The notes: generated by a model from the letters alone, not told the origin. A stretch of DNA of 36,471 nucleotides from Bacteroidota bacterium (GCA_022562895.1 JADFOK010000024.1:1-36471), one strand, 5' to 3'; positions 26,343 through 34,977 are shown, counted from the first letter of the stretch. Translations and numbers: made by a program.

Positions 26343-26864
26343 TTAGAACAATTCACTAACTTCTTTTTTTACATAAACCAACGCTTTTTGAGAAGGAGTT
26401 ACTTCGTCCATAAAGTGATTTAATAAAGATTCTCTTAGTTTATCAGCATTATCTATTTTTTCATTCATAGCAGATTGTCTGATTATATTAAAAGTAGCAT
26501 TTTTTGCGGCTTTGATTAAATTCCAACACTCGGGAGTAACATAAATCTGTTGGGTTAGGTTATGTTCAAATTCCTTATCGATATTTGTAATAAGCAAATT
26601 TTCATATTTCTGAAGCTCATCAGAATAAGGTTTTACTCTAATAAGAAGCTTATTTGGATCAATTCTTTCTAAAAAAAGTGTTAAGTGCTCATAGGCTTGT
26701 AATCTCAGGGGTATAATATTCTTTTGGGCTTCCTTTTGAATAAGGTAGCGTCTACGGCCTTCTTCGTTGGCTGTGTGTCCTTTAAAAAAATAATGAGCAA
26801 TTACTCCTACTATGATTGCAGGTAGTAAATAAGCAACGTAACTAATAGCTTGTTCAATTTCCAT
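26343..26864 (-). CDS. Conserved-looking membrane-anchored protein of unknown function
   Basis: A 173-residue protein with one N-terminal hydrophobic helix (about 9-28), then a basic stretch (GRRRYLIQKEAQKN) and a largely helical soluble part with two segments rich in Glu, Lys and Leu. I do not recognise a characterised domain. The topology suggests a short periplasmic N-terminus and a cytoplasmic helical body, with the arginine-rich segment at the inner face. Codon and base use match its neighbours. Convergent with the patatin gene (83 bases) and divergent from the T9SS cargo gene (164 bases, AT-rich, with no convincing promoter). Confidence 0.75.
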   Translation of the reverse strand: MEIEQAISYVAYLLPAIIVGVIAHYFFKGHTANEEGRRRYLIQKEAQKNIIPLRLQAYEHLTLFLERIDPNKLLIRVKPYSDELQKYENLLITNIDKEFEHNLTQQIYVTPECWNLIKAAKNATFNIIRQSAMNEKIDNADKLRESLLNHFMDEVTPSQKALVYVKKEVSELF

Positions 26865-27028
26865 TGTTTACTAATGATTTAAAACAAACTTAATATGTTT
26901 TTATTTATTGTACAAGAAAATATCATTCATTCAATGAAACCAAGTTTTATTATATAAAATAAAATATTAAAAATTTAAGATATTTTCATTATATTTAAAC
27001 AGTTGTTAATCAATAGCATACCCTTGCC

Positions 27029-28780
27029 ATGAAAATAAAAATATTATTCTTTTTAATTAGTTTTGTATTTACCGTGAATAGTTATAGCCAACCAACTTTT
27101 CAAAAGAACATTGGAGTAACCAATAATCATTATCACGATATAAACCTAGAACCTATAAATGATGGATCTGGTGATTATATAGTCGCAAGTAATTTATTTG
27201 ATGCTCTCATGCAAAACGAAGAGTTATCATTAAAAAGAGTTGATCAAAACGGAAATATCGTCTGGATAAAAAAATACACCCATAACACTTTTCAACATGC
27301 TCGAATTTTTGATGTTGAAAATTATCAAGATTTTTTAATAATAACAGGCTCAATAGATGTAAATGGAACAAAAAGAGTTTTTATTGCAAAATTAGAAGCA
27401 ACAACAGGAACCCTTTTACAGGCAAATTATTATGATATATTATCACCAAATTTAAACTCAAGAGGCTTGCACATATCTTATACCGAAAGTGACGCCAATG
27501 GTGATGGACAACTAGATCCGGGATTTATTGTAGGTGGATTTTTTAGTGATTGCTATAATCTTGATACAAATTGTATTAATAACAATTTTGGATTTGTAAT
27601 GAGAACAGATTTTAATTTAAATCTGATTTGGACCATAGAATTGGATGTACTTAATAATATAGATAACCAAGACTACGATTTTGTAAATAATGTCATTGAA
27701 ACTAGTAATGGATATTTTATAGCAGGAAGTGCAACGGGAATTACCAATAACAATATTGTTCTGCAAGCTGTATTGGCTCATAAAGTGGATTTTATGGGTA
27801 ATTTTGTTTGGGATCAAAGCTATATTTTAGGAAATTCTAGAGATGTTAGTGTTGATGCTTATTTTGATTCGGCTACATCAGAAATTTATATGTTATGCAA
27901 TTATTCAGTTTCACATTATTTTGGAGTAACTGTATTAAATAACACGTCAGGAGTTATTGATTTTACACGTTCTTGGTATTCGAGCGCAAACGATCTAAAC
28001 CGTTATGGTTTTACCATTATGGAATCTGCAAACAGCATCGATAATTTAATAATTACAGGTTATGATAGGGATGAAAATTGGGTGGATATTAACAACAACT
28101 CCTTTTATGGCGAAAGTAATTTGTTTGTGCACGAATTTGATAAAGCTACTGGCAATCAAGTAGGACAAAGCTATCAATATTTAGTTCCTCATATTGAACC
28201 AGCGGGAGATGAATTCAACTTTTGGTTTTGGCAAATGCCCCTTATTTACTATCCCGATATAAGTATTCAATACGGTATCCCGGGTATGACGCCCGATTAT
28301 TTTCATGTTGGTTACAGAACAGACCCTCCGGGGAGTTTTACTGAAACGGAATTGTTTAGAACAACATCTAATAAAAGAAATGATTGTGAAAATTTGGATT
28401 TAATACTCACTCCTAATCCAATTACAATACAATTCTCACCGGTTACTTCGGCTTCTATACCTAACACTGAAACGGTTCTTGTGTTAAATGATATAGTTCT
28501 TAATTATACTGAAGAATTTTGTGACCCGACATTATCTGTAGGTGATATTAAATTAAATAACACATTTATATATCCTAACCCCGTGTCTGATATTCTTTAT
28601 TTTTCTACAGATAATCTGAGTACTTATACAATCTTAGATTTCTTGGGTAGAACCATAATGGAAGGGACATTAACTACTAATAAATCTATTGAGTTAAGTA
28701 CCCTGCAAAATGGTATTTATTTTATTAAAATTATTGATGAGAATAGTATTTCTCAAATTGTAAAATTTATAAAAAAATAA
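27029..28780 (+). CDS. T9SS type A sorting-domain protein, secreted or surface-attached
   Basis: A 583-residue protein with an N-terminal Sec signal (cleavage near NSYSQ). The central 450 residues are rich in Asn, Asp and aromatic residues. They carry beta-propeller-like repeats of the pattern YFIAGSATG, DFLIITGSID, FIVGGFFSD and NLIITGYDRD. The final 75 residues (about 508-583) form a type A sorting domain: YPNPVSDILYF, ILDFLGRTIMEG, ELSTLQNGIYFIKI, and IVKFIKK at the end. Cargo with this domain is exported by the type IX system and usually fixed to the cell surface. No catalytic motif was seen, so an adhesin or binding role is possible but unproven. Confidence 0.9.
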   Translation: MKIKILFFLISFVFTVNSYSQPTFQKNIGVTNNHYHDINLEPINDGSGDYIVASNLFDALMQNEELSLKRVDQNGNIVWIKKYTHNTFQHARIFDVENYQDFLIITGSIDVNGTKRVFIAKLEATTGTLLQANYYDILSPNLNSRGLHISYTESDANGDGQLDPGFIVGGFFSDCYNLDTNCINNNFGFVMRTDFNLNLIWTIELDVLNNIDNQDYDFVNNVIETSNGYFIAGSATGITNNNIVLQAVLAHKVDFMGNFVWDQSYILGNSRDVSVDAYFDSATSEIYMLCNYSVSHYFGVTVLNNTSGVIDFTRSWYSSANDLNRYGFTIMESANSIDNLIITGYDRDENWVDINNNSFYGESNLFVHEFDKATGNQVGQSYQYLVPHIEPAGDEFNFWFWQMPLIYYPDISIQYGIPGMTPDYFHVGYRTDPPGSFTETELFRTTSNKRNDCENLDLILTPNPITIQFSPVTSASIPNTETVLVLNDIVLNYTEEFCDPTLSVGDIKLNNTFIYPNPVSDILYFSTDNLSTYTILDFLGRTIMEGTLTTNKSIELSTLQNGIYFIKIIDENSISQIVKFIKK

Positions 28781-28810
28781 ATATTAATCATTAAATTTTG
28801 TCGGGGTATA

Positions 28811-28930
28811 TTAATAATTGCCTCCCAAATACTTACAATCCTTTAGTTCTTGCATATTAGTAAAAGGTAAATGGGTTTTGTAATACATATAGGTTTTGTT
28901 GAGTTCTTTTGAAATTTCATATTTTGGATA
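28811..28930 (-). pseudogene. Possible C-terminal remnant of an unidentified gene
   Basis: A 39-codon minus-strand frame sits between an upstream TAA and its own TAA, with no start codon near its beginning. Its sequence (KELNKTYMYYKTHLPFTNMQ, then an ELKDCKYLGGNY end) has normal protein composition rather than the low-complexity look of AT-rich spacer. It occupies nearly half of the 287-base gap between the T9SS gene and the helicase. The family is not recognised. A chance frame of this length is not rare here, so confidence is low. Confidence 0.3.
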
Positions 28931-29004
28931 TTATAATTGAGTTAAATGTATTGATTTTAGCAATCCAAAAATAGTATTACTGTTTTAAATTTCTAAAAAA
29001 AGAA

Positions 29005-29052
29005 CTTCTGAAATCGTTGTATTTTCAGTAATTTCACAGCTTACTTCAGAAG
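29005..29052 (+). repeat. Inverted repeat upstream of the helicase start
   Basis: CTTCTGAA at 29005-29012 is perfectly complementary to TTCAGAAG at 29045-29052, with a 32-base loop, ending 15 bases before the TTG start. The same left arm can pair instead with TTTCAG at 29023-29028 through its CTGAAA part, giving two mutually exclusive hairpins in the leader. Confidence 0.5.
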
Positions 29053-29067
29053 AAAAAATCGATACAA

Positions 29068-31407
29068 TTGCAAAAATTCCTTCAACAACTAAATGATGCC
29101 CAACTTGCGCCGGTATTACAAAAAGACGGAGCATTGATCGTTATTGCCGGTGCCGGTTCGGGAAAAACCCGTGTTTTAATATATCGCATTGCTTACCTGA
29201 TGTCGCAAGGGATTGATCCTTTTAATATTCTGGCCTTAACATTTACCAACAAAGCGGCTCGTGAAATGAAAAAGCGTATCACTGATATTGTGGGTGGAAG
29301 TGAAGCTAAAAATCTTTGGATGGGTACATTTCATAGTGTTTTTGCAAAGATACTTCGATTTGAAGCCGACCGGTTAGGGTATCCTTCAAATTTTACTATT
29401 TACGATACTCAGGATTCTCAAAGTGTGATTAGGGCGATCATTAAAGAGATGTTTTTAGATAAGGATATCTATAAATACAAGCAGATATTCGCTCGTATTT
29501 CAACCTATAAAAACAGCCTTATTACCGTAAAAGCCTATTTTAATAATCCGGAGTTTGTTGAAGCCGATAAGATTGCAAGATTACCCCGAATGGGAGATAT
29601 TTATAAAAATTATGTAGATAAATGTTTTAAAGCAGGCGCCATGGATTTTGATGATCTTTTGCTTAAAACAAATGAATTACTAACTCGTTTTCCGGAGGTA
29701 TTGGCAAAATACCAGGATCGTTTTAGATATATCCTGGTCGATGAGTATCAGGATACCAACCACAGCCAGTATCTTATTGTGAAAGCATTAAGTGACAGAT
29801 TTCAAAATATATGTGTGGTAGGGGATGATGCACAAAGTATTTATGCTTTTAGAGGAGCAGACATTAATAATATTTTAAATTTTCAGAAGGACTACGACGA
29901 TGTGAAAATGTACCGCTTAGAACAAAATTATAGATCTACCAAGAATATTGTAAATGCCGCCAATAGTATTATTAAAAAAAATAAAAACCAAATCGAAAAA
30001 ATTGTATGGACGGCCAATGATAAAGGATCAAAAATAAAGGTAAACCGAAGTATGACCGATGGGGATGAAGGTCGATTTGTGGCAAGCTCTATTTTTGAAA
30101 CAAAAATGAATAATCAACTTACAAACCGTAGTTTTGCTATTTTATATCGCACAAATGCACAGTCTCGTGCTATGGAGGATGCACTTCGGAAGAAAGATAT
30201 TCCGTATCGAATTTATGGGGGATTGAGTTTTTACCAGCGAAAAGAGATTAAGGATGTAATAGCGTATTTAAGACTTGTTCTTAATCCAAAAGATGAAGAG
30301 GCTCTAAAAAGAATAATCAACTATCCTGCCCGGGGGATAGGTCAAACAACAATCGAAAAAATTATAGTTGCAACGAATCATTATAACCGTTCTATGTTTG
30401 AAATAATGCAGCACATTGATGAAGTTGAATTAAAAATTAATAGTGGAACCAAGACCAGGTTACAGGACTTTGTAACAATGATTCAAAGCTTTCAAGTGTT
30501 GAATGAGAACTATGATGTTTTTCAAATTACTGAACATGTTTCTAAAAAAACAGGACTTCTTTCGGAGTTAAAAAAAGACGGAACTCCGGAAGGAGTTGCC
30601 CGTTTAGAAAATATTGAAGAGCTCCTTAACGGGATGCGTGATTTTATAGAAGAGCAAAAGGAAATAGTAGATACTTCGGGATCATTGGCAGAATTTCTTG
30701 AGGACGTAGCTCTTGCAACCGATATGGATAATGATAAAGGAGATGAAGATAAAGTTGCTTTAATGACTGTACATTTAGCAAAGGGACTTGAGTTTCCCTA
30801 TGTGTATATTGTTGGAATGGAAGAAGATCTTTTTCCCAGCGCTTTGAGTATGAATACACGTAATGAACTGGAAGAAGAACGCCGTTTGTTTTACGTAGCG
30901 GTTACCAGGGCCAAAAAACAAGCCTATCTTACCTACACTCAAACCCGCTATCGCTGGGGTAAACTAATTGATGCCGAACCCAGTCGTTTTATCGAAGAAA
31001 TTGATGAGGAATATATAGAATATCTTACTCTAAAAACTGAAAACCGGTTTAAAACTTTGATTGATGCTGATATTTTTGACACCAAGTACTCTGAGGGTGG
31101 AAGCAAACATAGACTACGTAAATCTATTTCAGGGAAAACAACTACTCCCAGGTTTAGGGGTACAGAATCTCAACTAAGAAAATTGAGAAGGTTAAAACCC
31201 ATGACTAGTTCTGGTGCCAAGAATTATAAGATTAAAGATACAAACTTATCTGAAGGTACTTGGGTAGAACATATTCGTTTCGGAAAAGGAAAAATAAAAA
31301 AAATTGAAGGGACAGGAGCGGATAAAAAGGCTGAAATTCAATTTGAAAAAGGGGGTTTAAAAAAATTACTACTTCGCTTTGCAAAACTCAATGTGATAGA
31401 GAAATAA
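29068..31407 (+). CDS. pcrA: UvrD/PcrA-type superfamily 1 DNA helicase
   Basis: A 779-residue protein with the full SF1A set: AQLAPVLQ (Q motif), GAGSGKT (28-34), LTFTNKAAREMK, VDEYQDTN, GDDAQSIYAFRGA, LEQNYRST, TVHLAKGLEFPYV and RRLFYVAVTRAKK. The C-terminus (about 730-779; GTWVEHIRFGKGKI) is the SH3/Tudor-like domain typical of PcrA/UvrD, which contacts RNA polymerase. It is a 3'-5' helicase in nucleotide excision repair and replication. The start appears to be TTG at 29068: the frame is open only to about 29032 and contains no ATG before the Q motif. The 3' end is overlapped by a possible antisense remnant. Confidence 0.94.
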   Translation: MQKFLQQLNDAQLAPVLQKDGALIVIAGAGSGKTRVLIYRIAYLMSQGIDPFNILALTFTNKAAREMKKRITDIVGGSEAKNLWMGTFHSVFAKILRFEADRLGYPSNFTIYDTQDSQSVIRAIIKEMFLDKDIYKYKQIFARISTYKNSLITVKAYFNNPEFVEADKIARLPRMGDIYKNYVDKCFKAGAMDFDDLLLKTNELLTRFPEVLAKYQDRFRYILVDEYQDTNHSQYLIVKALSDRFQNICVVGDDAQSIYAFRGADINNILNFQKDYDDVKMYRLEQNYRSTKNIVNAANSIIKKNKNQIEKIVWTANDKGSKIKVNRSMTDGDEGRFVASSIFETKMNNQLTNRSFAILYRTNAQSRAMEDALRKKDIPYRIYGGLSFYQRKEIKDVIAYLRLVLNPKDEEALKRIINYPARGIGQTTIEKIIVATNHYNRSMFEIMQHIDEVELKINSGTKTRLQDFVTMIQSFQVLNENYDVFQITEHVSKKTGLLSELKKDGTPEGVARLENIEELLNGMRDFIEEQKEIVDTSGSLAEFLEDVALATDMDNDKGDEDKVALMTVHLAKGLEFPYVYIVGMEEDLFPSALSMNTRNELEEERRLFYVAVTRAKKQAYLTYTQTRYRWGKLIDAEPSRFIEEIDEEYIEYLTLKTENRFKTLIDADIFDTKYSEGGSKHRLRKSISGKTTTPRFRGTESQLRKLRRLKPMTSSGAKNYKIKDTNLSEGTWVEHIRFGKGKIKKIEGTGADKKAEIQFEKGGLKKLLLRFAKLNVIEK

Positions 31408-31507
31408 TATGAAAACCCTCGACTGCTTCCGCATAATTAGTACCAAAAGGGTAAGCACTTTCATCCTCCAACAATCCAAAGTATACAACAAAATTGTGTT
31501 TCCTCTT
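31388..31507 (-). pseudogene. Possible remnant of an unidentified gene, antisense to the helicase 3' end
   Basis: A 39-codon minus-strand frame without an ATG reads NFVVYFGLLEDESAYPFGTN followed by YAEAVEGFHII, then runs into the helicase coding region and stops at 31388. The Gly, Glu, Asp and Tyr content looks like true protein, unlike neighbouring AT-rich spacer. It fills most of the gap between the helicase and the Rieske-ThDP gene, on the strand of the latter. Family not recognised; chance is not excluded. Confidence 0.3.
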
Positions 31508-31561
31508 TTAACGATTTTTTAGGTTATTTACTAATAACATATAAGATGTCAAATGAGAATT

Positions 31562-33511
31562 CTAAATTAGGTTAACATCTGTTATCACTTCAAGAAGGGC
31601 AGGCCCATTATGATCTATAAGTTCTTTCATTGCTTTTAATAATTGGCTTTTTTCAGTTACCTTAATTCCAAATGCACCACAACCTCTGGCATATTCTGCG
31701 AAATCTGGATTGTTTAAATCTGTAGCCCATACCTCAAATTCGCCTGCTCGTTGTTCTTTCGATATTTTACCTAATTCATTGTTGTTAAGAATTATTGCCT
31801 TGATAGGCATATTGTATTTTACAGCAGTAGTTACCTCTGCTAAATATTGACAGAATCCTCCATCGCCAGCCACTGCAATTATTGGGCGATCATTACCAAC
31901 TGCTGCCCATGCTCCTAAAGCCGCAGGATAAGCAAAACCAATAGATCCCAGATAACCAGACATTAGAAAAGTTTGGTTTTTACTTTCAAAATATCGACCA
32001 AATGAGTAAGCATTGTTTCCAACATCTACACACATAACAGCATTTTCAGGTGCTAACTCATTAAGTGCATCAAAAACAGCTATGGAACTTATACCTTTAC
32101 CTCTTTCTTCTTGAAGTCTTTTTTGTTTTTCTTTTTTCCAGATGTCCCATCTTTCCTTAATTTCATTAGTATGATCGATTTTATTGTCAAAATTGGTTAG
32201 TTGTTCGTTTAACATTTTTACTGTTACAGAAATTTCACCCCAAACTGCGGCATCTATTTTATGAAATTTACTGAGAGCCAATGGGTCGAAATCAATTTGT
32301 ATGGTTGGCTTTTTAGGAGTTACACCTGTATGATTTGAAAAAGAAGCTCCAATTACCAATAATAAATCTGCTTCATTCATAAACCAAGACGCAATTGGTG
32401 TACCGCTTCTACCAAGTACACCACATCCTAAAGGATGATAGTCTGAAATTTGCCCTTTACCTTTAAAAGTGGTCATTACAGGGCATTTTAGATTGTTTGC
32501 TAATTCAATGATTTCTTTCATATGGAAACGCGCCCCATGACCTATAATAATGGCAGGACGTTTTGCTAAATTTAGCATTTTAAGGGCTTTATCAAACAAT
32601 TCTACGGGTGGAGCAATAGTCATTTGAGTTATTCTACCTTCCGGTGATTGTGCTTGCTCGTTTTTATCTACCGGTATTTCCTGTACTTCATCAGGAAAAG
32701 TAAGGTGAGAAACATCTCTTTTTATAATGGCATGCTTAATTGCCAAAGACATTAATTCGCTATGCTTACTTTTGTGTTCTACTCTGTGATTGAATTCTGC
32801 TACTGTACTGAATGCCCTAACCAAATCCACCTCTTGAAAATTACCCGTACCTACTACCTGTGTAGCAACTTGTCCGGTTAATGCCAATATAGGGGAGCGA
32901 TCAACTTTCGCATCCCAAAGTCCGGTAAACATGTTAGTCGAACCAGGACCTGCAATAGCAAAACAAGCTGCAGGTTTTCCTGTCAGTTTTCCGTAAGCTG
33001 AAGCAGCAAATGCTCCTGCACCCTCATGTCTTATGCCTATAAATTTTAAATTCCCTTTTTCATCTTGTCTTCTCAATGCATCTGCAAATCCTAAATTGGA
33101 ATGTCCAACCATACCGAAAACCCTATTTACTCCCCAGTTTATCATTGTTTCTACCATAATATCTGAAATGGTTTTTTGATGTTGAGTTTCGTCTTCGATT
33201 CCTACATAAATTGTATCTCCTTCAATTTTTAGATCATATTTTTTTATTCCATCATCGAATCCTCCAGGAGGTAAACCCGTTTGAGGATTAAAATCCCACC
33301 CATGCCAAGGACATCGAAGTAAACCGTTTTCGATACTCCCTTCACCTAACGGTCCTCCCTGATGAGGGCATTTGTTGTCTAAAGCAGTAAATTTTCCTTC
33401 GAAGTTTGTTAAACAAATTCCAATGTGACCCGCTGTCACAGTCATGACACGATTATCGGGTAGTTCGTTCTTGTTTTTAAGTACTTCGTGCCATTGCAAT
33501 TTCTTGTTCAT
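31562..33511 (-). CDS. Rieske [2Fe-2S] domain fused to a ThDP-dependent enzyme (pyruvate oxidase/acetolactate synthase-like)
   Basis: A 649-residue cytoplasmic protein. Residues 5-107 are a ferredoxin-type Rieske domain with ligands C48-P-H50 and C67-P-W-H70. Residues about 112-285 are the ThDP pyrimidine-binding domain, with activating Glu163 in RHEGAGAFAASAYGK and AGPGSTN. Residues about 300-430 are the central domain, and 475-645 the pyrophosphate domain with GDG at 549-551 and NN about 26 residues later. All cofactor residues are intact, so it should cleave or transfer a 2-keto-acid-derived carbanion; the Rieske cluster could take or give electrons. Acceptor and substrate cannot be read. 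It follows the dienelactone-hydrolase-like gene by 78 bases on the same strand, so an operon is likely. It could be an oxidase, a dehydrogenase or a carboligase. Confidence 0.92.
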   Translation of the reverse strand: MNKKLQWHEVLKNKNELPDNRVMTVTAGHIGICLTNFEGKFTALDNKCPHQGGPLGEGSIENGLLRCPWHGWDFNPQTGLPPGGFDDGIKKYDLKIEGDTIYVGIEDETQHQKTISDIMVETMINWGVNRVFGMVGHSNLGFADALRRQDEKGNLKFIGIRHEGAGAFAASAYGKLTGKPAACFAIAGPGSTNMFTGLWDAKVDRSPILALTGQVATQVVGTGNFQEVDLVRAFSTVAEFNHRVEHKSKHSELMSLAIKHAIIKRDVSHLTFPDEVQEIPVDKNEQAQSPEGRITQMTIAPPVELFDKALKMLNLAKRPAIIIGHGARFHMKEIIELANNLKCPVMTTFKGKGQISDYHPLGCGVLGRSGTPIASWFMNEADLLLVIGASFSNHTGVTPKKPTIQIDFDPLALSKFHKIDAAVWGEISVTVKMLNEQLTNFDNKIDHTNEIKERWDIWKKEKQKRLQEERGKGISSIAVFDALNELAPENAVMCVDVGNNAYSFGRYFESKNQTFLMSGYLGSIGFAYPAALGAWAAVGNDRPIIAVAGDGGFCQYLAEVTTAVKYNMPIKAIILNNNELGKISKEQRAGEFEVWATDLNNPDFAEYARGCGAFGIKVTEKSQLLKAMKELIDHNGPALLEVITDVNLI

Positions 33512-33589
33512 ATATAATTTTGATTTATTGTTAACTATAAAATCACCTCATTTATTTATTAAGATAATAGGGATGTGAAGTATTATGGT

Positions 33590-34378
33590 TTACAATTCTG
33601 ATAAAAGTTTTTTAAGACGAATCATAGCTTTTTCTTTTCCTTTTTTGTTAGCTTCGGAAGCATCATCGGCTTCTCCCGATCTGAAAAAACCATGACCTGC
33701 ACCCTCATAAATTACAGGAAGATATATTTTATTGTTGGCAGCCATAATTTTTTTAGTGTTTTCGATGGTTGCATTTACACGATTATCATTACCCCCATAA
33801 AAACCATATATTGGTGCCTCAATGTTTTTATAAGCTTCGGAGTTTTTTGGCCCGGTACCATAACATACAAAGGCAGCTTTAATGTCTTTGTTGTTAGTAG
33901 CAAAACGGAAAGATTGACTTCCTCCCCAACAAAAACCTATAACAACCACTTTACCATTACCCGAGGATATATTTTTTAAATAAGCCAGCGTAGCGTTAAG
34001 ATCAGCGGTAACTTGTTCTGGATTAAGTGAATATATTGCCGTTCTTGCATCGTCTGAGTTTTTAAAAGCGGCAGTACCTTCACCATTTGGACCTGCCCCC
34101 GATAATAAATCAGGAGCCAAAGCAATATAACCTGCTTCTGCAATCTGGTCTGCCATACTACGAGCCCAATCGTTCAAGCCACGATTTTCGTGTATTACAA
34201 TTACTAAAGTTACATTTTCAGAAACTTCAGGGTAAACTAAGAAGCCTTTTAAGGTACGATCGCCATACTCAATAGTTACCCATTCATGATGTCTTGGTGA
34301 TTGCTCCAAACGCTCCAACGAATTTTGAGCCATAAGTATTATGGGTGTTAGGAGTAGGATATAGACTAGTTTTTTCAT
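33590..34378 (-). CDS. Dienelactone hydrolase family protein, exported
   Basis: A 262-residue alpha/beta hydrolase with a signal peptide (cleavage near LMAQN). The triad of the family is present: nucleophile Cys150 in GFCWGG, Asp198 in GGNDNRVN and His229 in GAGHGFFR, with Glu64 in HENRG, which in dienelactone hydrolases positions the cysteine. It would hydrolyse an ester or lactone in the periplasm. It lies upstream of the Rieske-ThDP gene, probably in one transcript, although the two proteins are in different compartments. A 262-base upstream region separates it from the divergent ABM-like gene. Confidence 0.9.
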   Translation of the reverse strand: MKKLVYILLLTPIILMAQNSLERLEQSPRHHEWVTIEYGDRTLKGFLVYPEVSENVTLVIVIHENRGLNDWARSMADQIAEAGYIALAPDLLSGAGPNGEGTAAFKNSDDARTAIYSLNPEQVTADLNATLAYLKNISSGNGKVVVIGFCWGGSQSFRFATNNKDIKAAFVCYGTGPKNSEAYKNIEAPIYGFYGGNDNRVNATIENTKKIMAANNKIYLPVIYEGAGHGFFRSGEADDASEANKKGKEKAMIRLKKLLSEL

Positions 34379-34505
34379 AATAATAAATTTTTAAGATAAC
34401 ATTTAAGTATGGACGCTTATTTGTTGTGGAATTTTCCGTCCTGTCAAGATTTGGAGACAATGAAATTTTCCACTTTGAAATCAGCTATAATTTATAAATA
34501 ATTTT

Positions 34506-34518
34506 GTTGTAGTACAAC
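34506..34518. promoter_or_regulatory. Perfect 13-bp palindrome, candidate operator
   Basis: GTTGTA-G-TACAAC is a perfect inverted repeat with a single central base. It lies in the 262-base region between the divergent hydrolase and ABM-like genes (34379-34640), about 130 bases from each start. It has the shape of a dimeric repressor site, but no regulator gene is nearby. Confidence 0.4.
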
Positions 34519-34585
34519 GCATTAATTAATTTTAATCATTTTAGCCGTTAAGATATTTTACTATATTTGTTTTTTAACTCAATAA

Positions 34586-34617
34586 TTTGCTTGACTTGTA
34601 GTTTCCTTGTACTTTTA
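34586..34617 (+). promoter_or_regulatory. Candidate promoter of the ABM-like gene
   Basis: TTTG at 34586-34589 and TACTTTTA at 34610-34617 are separated by 20 bases, close to the TTTG-N19-TAnnTTTG consensus, and end 23 bases before the ATG at 34641. A second exact -7-like box, TATATTTG, lies at 34562-34569. Confidence 0.5.
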
Positions 34618-34640
34618 TATTGATTTTAAATATTAAAAAT

Positions 34641-34919
34641 ATGTCAATACTTGTAGTGTTTACACTTTCTTCAATGAATTCTGAAAAATACGACCGGACT
34701 ATTAACGATTTGGTGGCTGCAGGTCAGGGAAATCCAGAGGGTAGAATGTATCATTTTGCCACCATAAATGAAGATGGTAGTTTTATTGTTACTGACGTTT
34801 GGGAATCGGCTGAGTTACTTGAAGAATTCAGTAAAACATTGATCCCTATCCTTGAAAATGCCGGAGTGGTAAATGTCGAACCCAAAGTTTATCCCGTTCA
34901 CAATTATATTCAAGGGTAG
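34641..34919 (+). CDS. Small ABM/dimeric alpha-beta barrel-like protein
   Basis: A 92-residue protein starting at ATG 34641; an in-frame TTG 21 bases upstream is unlikely. The pattern SILVVFTLSSM (beta strand), a helix around SEKYDRTINDLVAAG, GRMYHFATINEDGSF and IVTDVWESAELLEEF fits the antibiotic biosynthesis monooxygenase-like or stress-responsive barrel fold, in which two chains form a shared barrel. Members include monooxygenases, heme-binding and stress proteins; the active site is not recognisable. Divergent from the hydrolase/Rieske-ThDP operon and perhaps co-regulated with it. Confidence 0.75.
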   Translation: MSILVVFTLSSMNSEKYDRTINDLVAAGQGNPEGRMYHFATINEDGSFIVTDVWESAELLEEFSKTLIPILENAGVVNVEPKVYPVHNYIQG

Positions 34920-34977
34920 AAAAAAACAAATATTGATTAACAATACCCACGACTGTTTATTTAACTATTTAATACTG

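Noticed and set aside
30644..30859. Minus-strand open frame opposite the helicase gene
   Set aside because: It lies entirely inside conserved helicase motifs and has atypical composition; an antisense shadow.
34385..34497. Plus-strand open frame upstream of the ABM-like gene ending FHFEISYNL
   Set aside because: About 37 codons with no good start and no recognised family. It reads somewhat protein-like but cannot be told apart from a chance frame, so it is not annotated.
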